Assembly (NCBI GenBank): GCA_002450295.1
Contig: DJYX01000070.1
Location: 1 to 19,190 of the forward strand
From: Deltaproteobacteria bacterium UBA6967
GTDB lineage: Bacteria > SAR324 > NAC60-12
DNA length: 19,190 nucleotides
Reading direction: 5' to 3'
Part shown: in pieces, positions 13,406 to 19,190 of the stretch
Position numbering within the stretch: position 1 is the first letter of the stretch
How the letters are laid out: each line of letters starts with the position of its first letter
Position numbers and translations under genes: made by a program
The notes under the pieces: model-generated
Told to the model about the DNA's origin: nothing
The model's database searches: none
The model's input: only the letters and a program-made list of their open reading frames with translations

Positions 13406-15520
13406 TCAGCGGGAAGTCAATTGGCCAGCTTTTTCTAGGCTCTCTACAGAACCCATTAGAGATTCGGAAGGCAATTCTAAATTGAAGATAAAGATCTGAC
13501 CACCACGATCTGACTTATTAGCTTCCACCGCTCCACCAGATTCACTTCTGTGCTGTACTACACCTAACAAGGTGGTCTGGCTGAGAGAAAGTGAGCCATT
13601 GACCTCTTGCTGCCCCGTGCCAGCCAGTTCAGCTTTGCTGTAAAAGCTTCCGTTGCTTTTACGGGCTACCAGGGCAGAGATGTTCCAAGTACCAGAGAAC
13701 TCAGAAGAGTAGGGCTTGGCGAAGGTTCCAGGATAAGCAGCCGCCTTGGCAGCAGCTCGGGGGCTTTCTCCGCCGCCCGCCATAGCCAGGAAGTAACCCT
13801 TGCCGGCTTCTGTCAAATCCAGTGTCTCTGGATCAAGCATCAAAGCGAATTTTCGCTCACCCAGATCATTGCCTGAATCTTCGTCAACAATCAGCACATC
13901 TGCATCTGCAGTCTTGACCCACATCAAGCCGTCATTGGCAACGATCTTTGCCTGACCATCTTCCCAGGTAGCCGCTGTCCCTTCGCCGCCATGCTTAATG
14001 CCTTTGCCACCTGTTTCCAAAGTCAATGCTCCATCTACAGCAGCCACTACACGTGTAACATCAGCAGAAAATAGGGTTGGCAAATCACCGTTGGCCATCT
14101 CCAATTGCTTGACAAAATCTGTCAATTCAACTCCCAGAATTCCACCTTCTTGGGTCATGTTCTGAACATAACGTTGCTTGGTGATGTCTGGGTCAACAGC
14201 TGGATGTTCTGTCTTGGAATCTCCAACGAAGAAGGTGTGTCCTGCAGGCTGCTCACTTGCCATCTGCCAGCGATTGATCTCGGTGTTACCCACTGAAACT
14301 GGCTGATCCCAACCTTTCCACTGATAGCTGGTTGGAACAAACTTAACCTGGAAGTGATCTGGAGCGTGTGGGTTGATCAGGTAGTTATCAAGCATCTTCT
14401 CAGAGGTATCGATCTTCCGAATACCCAGCTTGGCAAAGCCACGATTTTCCAGGGCCATCCCATAGATCTTGCCGTACAGTAGACCGTTGCGAGCAAGAAA
14501 TTTGTCGCGTTGTGAGGCGCTTCCATTTTGATCGACTTTCTGATTGTTGGCATCAACACCCTTCTTACCGACATAAAGCTTCAGAGGAGCTGGCTCCACG
14601 CCATGATTGTAACCTGCCAGCACCATCAAAACATAATCGGAGTGGCCTGGATTGATTGGCATGATCTTCTCGTAGCCAGACTGTCCCAGAGCGGGTACGG
14701 TATAGGCCGTCTCATTGGCGATATCGACAACCACGGAGGCAAGACCTAGTGTGTCGTTGGTGTCAACACCTGTTCCTTCAAACATTCGTTGGATGTTCCA
14801 TTCCTCAGCAGTGAACCAAACATCATCTTCCAGTCCAATCCCTTTGCCATACTTATGCGTTGGCTCGTAGAAAGCTCCACAGAAGGATTGAAAGAAGAAG
14901 TCGCCCTCTGTCAGTTTGTGGTCATCGTTGAAGTCCACCACGGTCCCGTTGGGTAGAGTCTGATTGCCCCACGTACCACCCTGCGCTCTGGGTTGAACCA
15001 CTTCACCAAACTGGTTGTAGATGGTGTGAAACAAGTGACCGGAACCTTCTACCATGGTACTGGCGGGGTTAGTGTTGTTCAGGAAGTTTGCAAATTGGTT
15101 TCGGTTGTAATCAATCCAGTGAATGTGGGAACCGGTGAAGACGACCCCACTTTTCATTTGCCATCCGTAGGTTTGTTTGCCCATCGTTGCATAAGATTCG
15201 GACTGATAGGCGACTCGCACAGTGTCATCGTCCTGTAACCAGGCGGCCTGTCCATCGGGATAACCTGTCAGGGCCTTGCCGGTCATCTTGTCCACTTCGC
15301 CCACGGTCGCAATGGCCTTCATGTTACCGACGAACGGAAAGTTGGTGTCTCCACTCTTCCCGTCCTGCAATTCACTAGGTTCATCGGCGGTACTCGCTTC
15401 GGCAATTAGGGCAGTAACTTCACCAATCGTCATTTTTTCATGTCCTCCGGCATAGACCAGAGTGGTTGAACCGAATAGAAGGGTGGCCATCCAGATCGCT
15501 GTTCGAGATGTTCGACTCAT
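13406..15520 (-). CDS. Secreted DUF839 / PhoX-like protein
   Basis: A 704-residue exported protein with a signal peptide (about 1-24, ending VYAGG). The central part follows the pattern of the DUF839/PhoX superfamily: FCGAFYEP (213-220), then GLEDDVWFTAEE (229-240) where PhoX relatives have a short Gly-rich turn and a GEE, then LKLYVGKKG (313-321) and NGLLYGKIYG (345-354). Alkaline phosphatases of the PhoX type use a calcium/iron centre with a Cys ligand; C214 is a candidate but the other ligands cannot be assigned by eye, so activity is unproved. A role in phosphate-ester use is inferred from the family and the neighbouring phn genes. It has its own terminator and an unusual folded leader. 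The ATG at 15520 lacks a visible ribosome-binding site. It is longer than typical PhoX (about 550-650). Confidence 0.6.
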   Translation of the reverse strand: MSRTSRTAIWMATLLFGSTTLVYAGGHEKMTIGEVTALIAEASTADEPSELQDGKSGDTNFPFVGNMKAIATVGEVDKMTGKALTGYPDGQAAWLQDDDTVRVAYQSESYATMGKQTYGWQMKSGVVFTGSHIHWIDYNRNQFANFLNNTNPASTMVEGSGHLFHTIYNQFGEVVQPRAQGGTWGNQTLPNGTVVDFNDDHKLTEGDFFFQSFCGAFYEPTHKYGKGIGLEDDVWFTAEEWNIQRMFEGTGVDTNDTLGLASVVVDIANETAYTVPALGQSGYEKIMPINPGHSDYVLMVLAGYNHGVEPAPLKLYVGKKGVDANNQKVDQNGSASQRDKFLARNGLLYGKIYGMALENRGFAKLGIRKIDTSEKMLDNYLINPHAPDHFQVKFVPTSYQWKGWDQPVSVGNTEINRWQMASEQPAGHTFFVGDSKTEHPAVDPDITKQRYVQNMTQEGGILGVELTDFVKQLEMANGDLPTLFSADVTRVVAAVDGALTLETGGKGIKHGGEGTAATWEDGQAKIVANDGLMWVKTADADVLIVDEDSGNDLGERKFALMLDPETLDLTEAGKGYFLAMAGGGESPRAAAKAAAYPGTFAKPYSSEFSGTWNISALVARKSNGSFYSKAELAGTGQQEVNGSLSLSQTTLLGVVQHRSESGGAVEANKSDRGGQIFIFNLELPSESLMGSVESLEKAGQLTSR

Positions 15521-15547
15521 AATCTAAGTTCTACTATTCGTTAGTTA

Positions 15548-15639
15548 CCAGAAAATCTGGGTGAGGGGGGAGATTGTGAAGAGATCAGGTGTCCCTAGGG
15601 AGGAACTGGGGTGTTTCCTTACCTCAAAACACAATCTCC
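15548..15639 (-). promoter_or_regulatory. Structured mRNA leader of the DUF839 gene (candidate cis-regulatory RNA)
   Basis: A perfect 10-bp outer stem, GGAGATTGTG / CACAATCTCC on the minus strand (15639-15630 with 15578-15569), encloses 51 nt. These can form AGGT / ACCT, AGGAA / TTCCT (9-nt loop) and TCC-CTAG-GGA. It is followed by a compact hairpin CCAGA-TTT-TCTGG (15560-15548), 27 nt before the ATG. The branched layout resembles a riboswitch or protein-binding leader; an alternative stem GTGTTT / AAACAC competes with the inner helices. No known class was recognised. It could also be a DNA-level inverted repeat. Confidence 0.4.
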
Positions 15640-15985
15640 AGTGAACACAAGCAAAATAGAAACGGAGTATTTAGATTGGATAAGAAAATTGTTTTGATTT
15701 TCTAACACCTCTTAATTGATTAGCCAGTGACATATCCAAGGTTTGATCCGGGCCACATTTGCCAAACTTGATGAGCGCTTAAGATAGCTGCTTTTTTGGT
15801 AAACAATCTGCGAGTGTAGGCCCTTTGAAAAACAGTTCCACCACCATGGTTTCCACAAATCTTTTGCTGAACATTTGCTTCGAATAATACTAGTTGGGTT
15901 CTTGTCCAAGATTTTTCGTCTGTATTTGCTTAGAAAGTTGCTTACCCAGAGTGGGGGACGGCGTTAATCCTGTTAACAACCAGAG
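15640..15985. other. Intergenic stretch upstream of the DUF839 gene
   Basis: The promoter of the DUF839 gene should lie near 15660-15720 (AT-rich, no clear -35/-10 pair). From 15720 to 15985 both strands have only short frames of low-complexity or Trp/Ser/Lys-rich composition that look non-coding. No RNA gene was recognised. Confidence 0.4.
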
Positions 15986-16114
15986 TTATCTTGGGTATTT
16001 TCTCAGGTTGGTCTGCTTATCAACGAGGCGTGCGGACTTCGTTGCAGTTCTGACTTCCCTTAGGCCAGAAACGAATAATACTGCTACCAAAATGATGTTC
16101 AGAAGCGTGTCCAC
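15986..16114 (-). CDS. Possible 42-residue membrane peptide
   Basis: A GTG-initiated frame begins 15 bp after the acyltransferase stop, with GAAGG 3 nt before the GTG. The peptide has a hydrophobic stretch LLNIILVAVLFVSGL (about 4-18) followed by a basic tail rich in Arg, Lys and Thr and ending KYPR. The pattern (one membrane helix, positive tail) is that of a real small membrane protein and unlike the other frames here, but it is short, has a GTG start and has no recognised family. If real it is co-transcribed with the acyltransferase gene. Confidence 0.3.
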   Translation of the reverse strand: MDTLLNIILVAVLFVSGLREVRTATKSARLVDKQTNLRKYPR

Positions 16115-16129
16115 AAGCCTTCAAGGTAA

Positions 16130-17029
16130 TCAAGCAACCTTTTCAAAATCCTTTGGCAGCTGAGACTGTCGGTAGTAATCTGCTGAAAATGGATGGAATG
16201 GATCTGCCCGCAACTGTCGAAGACTCATCGTCGACTGGTACAGATGACTAATGATTTGGCTCTCGTCTCGTCCAAAAACTTCCAAAAGATTCTGCTGAGG
16301 CTGACCGATTGAAACACGAATCTCCTGCCCAATCATCCTTCTCATTTCGTAAAAAAACAGGCTCAATTTCAGGTGGTAGTTCAGGTGACTGGCGATCTGA
16401 AAAAGACGACTGTTTTGTCCATGAAAATAAACCGGCAAAATAGTAGGGTTGGTCTTCAAAATCAGCTTGGAGAGAAACTTCTGCCAAGGTGGATCTACTG
16501 CGGTTCCAAACCAAGTTGGACTTGTTGATGTCATCCCTGCAGGAAACAAGATCACCGTTTTACCCTGCTGAAGCGTATCAATCGTTAGTCGCATCGTCGC
16601 CAGGTTGTTTCTCTTAGCGCTGTAATCTTCTTTGAAGCAAATCGGCAGCACCACATCGGCAAGCTGATCAGATGCATTGAGAATTTCCCAAGCAACCACA
16701 CGATAGTCCGGCCGAAACGTCTCGATCAGGTGTGACAAGACAACCCCATCTACTTGACCAAAAGGATGGTTAGCCACTATCAAAAGAGGCCCTTGGGGAA
16801 TTTCTGCTGGGGATAACCCATTGACCAGAACTTCAAGGTCTAGCTGCTCCACGGCTCGCTGCCAGAAACTTTTCTCAGGCGTCTGATCGTCCACAACTCT
16901 TTGATAGCGTTTAGCAATTTCTTTTTTTCCTGACAAATCTTCCACCAGTCGAATCGATACTCGTTCCATCCAACTCACTTCACCTTCAATAAAGGTAAAG
17001 GTATCCATATTTTCAATGCTATTTACCAT
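16130..17029 (-). CDS. Lysophospholipid acyltransferase-family protein (NHPFGxxDG type)
   Basis: A 299-residue acyltransferase of the PlsC-related, hemolysin-annotated group (COG3176-like). The catalytic block NHPFGQVDG lies at 87-95 (His88, Asp94), and the substrate-binding FPAG at 162-165 inside ILFPAGMTSTSP. The following LPVYFHGQNSRLFQIAS stretch is typical of this group. These enzymes move an acyl chain onto a lipid or amino-acid-lipid acceptor at the inner membrane; members include ornithine-lipid enzymes, but the acceptor cannot be told here. A Pho-box-like promoter 48 bp upstream suggests use under phosphate starvation, when bacteria replace phospholipids. ATG 17029 has a GGA upstream; the in-frame ATG 21 bp on is less likely. 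No partner such as olsB is in view. Confidence 0.8.
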   Translation of the reverse strand: MVNSIENMDTFTFIEGEVSWMERVSIRLVEDLSGKKEIAKRYQRVVDDQTPEKSFWQRAVEQLDLEVLVNGLSPAEIPQGPLLIVANHPFGQVDGVVLSHLIETFRPDYRVVAWEILNASDQLADVVLPICFKEDYSAKRNNLATMRLTIDTLQQGKTVILFPAGMTSTSPTWFGTAVDPPWQKFLSKLILKTNPTILPVYFHGQNSRLFQIASHLNYHLKLSLFFYEMRRMIGQEIRVSIGQPQQNLLEVFGRDESQIISHLYQSTMSLRQLRADPFHPFSADYYRQSQLPKDFEKVA

Positions 17030-17062
17030 TGTTTTCCATTGTTTGTAGTGGTGTGAGCCACC

Positions 17063-17106
17063 ATTCTATTTACACAATGTTGGGAAACGATTGGTAAAAT
17101 GTTAGG
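17063..17106 (-). promoter_or_regulatory. Pho-box-like promoter of the acyltransferase gene
   Basis: On the minus strand, units CCTAACA (17100-17106), ACCAATC (17089-17095) and CCCAACA (17078-17084) repeat at 11 bp with 4-nt AT-rich spacers. TAGAAT (17068-17063), a 4/6 match to TATAAT, starts exactly 9 nt past the last unit, and the ATG is 48 bp from the box. Same orientation and spacing as the promoter at 2464-2507. Confidence 0.55.
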
Positions 17107-17537
17107 AAGAGCACAAAACTCAAAAACTGAGGGCTGCTGTGACTAAGAGGGTTGCGGACAGCTTGGCCGTGAGAGATCATGCGTAGTCACAAATTTGGAA
17201 TCGGAGTTACGGGGCGGAAATGAGAGATGTGTAATTGGGAAGGGATAGGACAAATGGAGACCCCCAAGTCCTCAACTTGTCCTAAAAGAGAGTCATAAGG
17301 CAACCGCAGCGGAAAGACACTAGAATTAACGATTGCCTACAGCCGCATCAGCGTAAGCTCACTTCAGAACAGTAGCTCTATTGCTTTGGCTGAACTATTC
17401 AGTAACCAGTAAAAGTTAGGGGCATATTAGGAATGTAGTTTTTTACTGGACTTTAAAAATTGGCTAACACGATTGTTCGATGGTTAGTAAGTTTCTTTCA
17501 ATGCATAACAATTCCCCGTGATCAGGAGATTCAGAGC
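17107..17537. other. Long intergenic region with inverted repeats
   Basis: No gene is recognised in these 431 bp. Two perfect inverted repeats are present: TAGGACAA / TTGTCCTA (17246-17253 and 17277-17284) and CCAGTAAAA / TTTTACTGG (17406-17414 and 17441-17449). The second surrounds a weak two-unit Pho-box-like element. Neither arm pair is followed by a T-run. The segment could hold a non-coding RNA or a long regulatory region shared by the flanking divergent genes. Confidence 0.4.
17399..17431 (-). promoter_or_regulatory. Weak two-unit Pho-box-like element
   Basis: On the minus strand CCTAATA (17425-17431) and CCTAACT (17414-17420) lie 11 bp apart. Nine nt further is TACTGA (17404-17399), a poor -10. 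No third unit. It points away from the hydrolase gene at 17538 and lies 385 bp before the acyltransferase start, so its target is unclear. Confidence 0.25.
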
Positions 17538-18422
17538 ATGAGAGTCGTTTCATACAATATTCAGTACTGCAAGGGGCGTGATGGCAAAATTGATCCCCAA
17601 CGAGTCGTCGAGGCAGTTCAGGAAGCTGATATTATTGGCTTTCAAGAAGTCGATAAGGCGGCAGCACGGACGGGTTTTATCGATCAGCCACAAGTCCTAG
17701 GGGATGGTTTCTCAGATTACTTCTGGGTATATGGGCCAACAGTGGATGCACTGTCACGACATCATCCTAGGGGGAATAAGCGGCGTCAGTTTGGCAATAT
17801 GATTGTTTCCCGCTGGCCTATCGTCCAATCGAGAAATTTGCTCTACACCCCGAGATTGGGGGGAGCCAATCACCTCTCAGTACAACTGGGATTGTTGGAA
17901 ACAGTAATCATCACACCCGATGGTCCACTTCGCGCCTACTGTACGCATCTTCATCACCTCTCTCCCGTGCTGCGTTTAAAACAAATCGAACAATTGAAGC
18001 AGCACCTCCTGGAAGCACCCTTCGAAGGTTCTGTGATTTCTGGTTCGGCAGGGCAAGACTGGTCGGAGGGGATTGATGAACACGAGGTGCCGTTCGATGC
18101 TCTCTTTTTTGGTGACTTTAATTTAAAGCCCGGAAGCCCAGAGTATGAAGCGCTTGTGGGAACACCTCATCCCCATGATCCAAGTTCCAGACTACTGACG
18201 ATTGATGGCTTGGCAGATACCTGGGTTGTAGCCGGGAATAAAGAAGAAGATGGCGTGTCCTTGATTCGAGACTTCAATACAGGAACTGGGCTGCGTATTG
18301 ATTATGTTTTTGCGACTGCCAAACTATCTCGGAAAGTTGTAAGGGCATGGATTGATAGTGAGGCCGTGGCATCAGACCACCAACCCTACTGGGTAGAGTT
18401 TGCAAGCCCATTGTTTGATTGA
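17538..18422 (+). CDS. Endonuclease/exonuclease/phosphatase-fold hydrolase
   Basis: A 294-residue metal-dependent hydrolase of the EEP superfamily (DNase I / inositol phosphatase / sphingomyelinase fold). Visible catalytic elements are VSYNIQ with N7, the metal-binding Glu of GFQEVD (E37), THLHH (H137), GDFN (D193, N195) and the terminal SDHQP (D280, H281). The substrate cannot be told from sequence: a nuclease or a phosphodiesterase acting on sugar- or lipid-linked phosphate are both open. ATG 17538 has AGGAG 9 nt upstream; a TTG 78 bp earlier would add 26 residues without family support. No signal peptide is seen, so it is probably cytoplasmic. It ends 3 bp from the stop of the convergent permease gene. 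Adjacency to a CUT1 sugar transporter may indicate a phosphodiester substrate, but this is inference. Confidence 0.85.
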   Translation: MRVVSYNIQYCKGRDGKIDPQRVVEAVQEADIIGFQEVDKAAARTGFIDQPQVLGDGFSDYFWVYGPTVDALSRHHPRGNKRRQFGNMIVSRWPIVQSRNLLYTPRLGGANHLSVQLGLLETVIITPDGPLRAYCTHLHHLSPVLRLKQIEQLKQHLLEAPFEGSVISGSAGQDWSEGIDEHEVPFDALFFGDFNLKPGSPEYEALVGTPHPHDPSSRLLTIDGLADTWVVAGNKEEDGVSLIRDFNTGTGLRIDYVFATAKLSRKVVRAWIDSEAVASDHQPYWVEFASPLFD

Positions 18423-18425
18423 GGT

Positions 18426-19190
18426 TTACTTTAGGCTAGATCTCGCGAAGCCAGCAACCACCCATTTTTGGCAACCAATGTAGATCATGATCAACGGTAA
18501 GGTCGCCAAGAAAGATCCAGCCAGCAAGACCGTCCACTGTGATTCATACTGCCCCACAAAATCTAAAAGAAATTGAGGGAGGGTTCTCACCTCTGGAGAA
18601 CTATTGAAGATCACCGGTCGCAAGACTTCATCCCAGTTGGCAATGAAGGCGACCAGAAAGAGACTTGCCAGGGCAGGGGCACCAAAAGGCAGATAGATAT
18701 CCTTGAAGATGCCAAAGGGGCTTGCTCCGTCTAGAATGGCAGCTTCTTCGATTTCAAAAGGGATGCTCTTGAAGAACTCGGTCATCATCAGGGTGCCGAA
18801 GGCTCCGACGAAAAAGGAGGGTACGATCAGCGGCAGCAAAGTATCCAGCCATCCGAGTTGCCGAAAAAGCAGGAACTCTGGTATCAGGGTTACTTCAGTC
18901 GGAAAGAACATGGTGCCCAGCAAAAGTACATAAATCGCTGTGAAAACTCGGTTACGTAGATTCGCAAAGACAAATCCCGCCATTGAACAGGTGATCAACT
19001 GTCCAACTGCTGCCAGAGTGGCCACTAGCATCGAGTTCAGTACCGCTCCCAAAAAACCTGCTTTGTCAAACACCGCCGCAAAATTCACGAAAGGCGTTCC
19101 GGCCATCAAAAGATCTGGCACAAGGCTTGGGGGCAGTCGGAACAATTCTCTTCCTGACTTCATTGCAGTGATCACCATCCACAACAGTGG
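18426..19190 (-). CDS. Carbohydrate ABC transporter permease, MalG/CUT1 type (partial)
   Basis: Inner-membrane permease of a CUT1-type sugar (or glycerol-phosphate) importer. The visible 254 codons run off the right edge: the frame continues upstream of a TTG at 19184 with Pro-Leu codons, as in the usual 'PxxWM...TAxK' N-terminal helix, so only about 20-30 residues are missing. Six membrane helices are implied. The coupling motif EEAAILDGASPFGIFKDIYLP contacts the ATPase, and the C-terminal WVVAGFARSSLK (with GF/SS) is typical of MalG/UgpE proteins. Other subunits must lie to the right. UgpE, for glycerol 3-phosphate, would suit the phosphorus context, but substrate cannot be decided here. 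Confidence 0.88.
   Translation of the reverse strand, partial: PLLWMVITAMKSGRELFRLPPSLVPDLLMAGTPFVNFAAVFDKAGFLGAVLNSMLVATLAAVGQLITCSMAGFVFANLRNRVFTAIYVLLLGTMFFPTEVTLIPEFLLFRQLGWLDTLLPLIVPSFFVGAFGTLMMTEFFKSIPFEIEEAAILDGASPFGIFKDIYLPFGAPALASLFLVAFIANWDEVLRPVIFNSSPEVRTLPQFLLDFVGQYESQWTVLLAGSFLATLPLIMIYIGCQKWVVAGFARSSLK

Noticed and set aside
15712..15909. Minus-strand 65-codon open frame
   Set aside because: Trp/Ser/Lys-rich composition with no motif, no ribosome-binding site, and no link to a neighbour; judged non-coding.
15894..16163. Plus-strand 89-codon open frame
   Set aside because: It overlaps the acyltransferase 3' end on the other strand, is not protein-like, and has no start signal.
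17460..17537. TTG start extending the EEP hydrolase by 26 residues
   Set aside because: ATG 17538 has a good AGGAG and begins directly with the conserved VVSYNIQ strand.
1..19190. tRNA, rRNA, CRISPR array or insertion sequence
   Set aside because: I looked through the intergenic stretches and saw no cloverleaf, rRNA segment, regular spacer-repeat array or transposase frame.

Overview
The window is a phosphorus-acquisition locus from a Gram-negative, probably marine, proteobacterium-like genome. Evidence for this is the signal peptides followed by AGGH-type mature ends, two PhnE permeases of the type seen in rhizobia, and moderate GC with AT-rich patches. A SAR324-like or alphaproteobacterial origin is only a guess; no rRNA or other taxonomic marker is present.

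Layout. (1) 1-1164, plus strand and AT-rich: the tail of an unknown gene, a DUF2071/YqjF gene and a broken lipoprotein remnant, with a near-identical 30-bp direct repeat overlapping the stop codons of the first and last. (2) 1165-12479, minus strand: a full C-P lyase core, phnGHIJKLM, packed with overlaps of a few bases, then the phosphonate ABC transporter phnC-phnD-phnE1-phnE2, then a secreted beta-propeller protein of the choice-of-anchor I type. (3) 12562-13104, plus strand: a PhnZ-family HD oxygenase divergent from phnG. (4) 13406-15520, minus strand: a large secreted DUF839/PhoX-like protein with a strongly folded leader and a clear terminator. (5) 16130-17029, minus strand: an NHPFGxxDG acyltransferase, possibly followed by a 42-residue membrane peptide. 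(6) 17538-18422, plus strand: an endonuclease/exonuclease/phosphatase-fold hydrolase, which converges with (7) a partial MalG-type sugar-transport permease running off the right edge.

The main new observation is a repeated regulatory motif. Tandem 7-mers of consensus CCTAACA, spaced at exactly 11 bp, occur as three or four units just upstream of phnC, the beta-propeller gene and the acyltransferase gene. The nearest unit is 46-51 bp before each start codon. At the beta-propeller and acyltransferase genes a -10-like hexamer lies 9 nt past the box; at phnC it lies about 10 nt past a degenerate fourth unit. The geometry is that of a PhoB/PhoP box, which would tie transport, a secreted protein and membrane-lipid acylation into one phosphate-starvation regulon. 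The best copy (four units, 13216-13255) has no gene downstream in its orientation and may drive a small or antisense RNA.

Functionally, PhnCDE1E2 would import phosphonates, PhnGHIJKLM would cleave the C-P bond after attaching it to ribose-phosphate, and the HD oxygenase would give an oxidative route for 2-aminoethylphosphonate-type substrates if a PhnY partner exists elsewhere. The secreted proteins may release phosphate from esters. phnF, phnN, phnO and phnP are not in the window.
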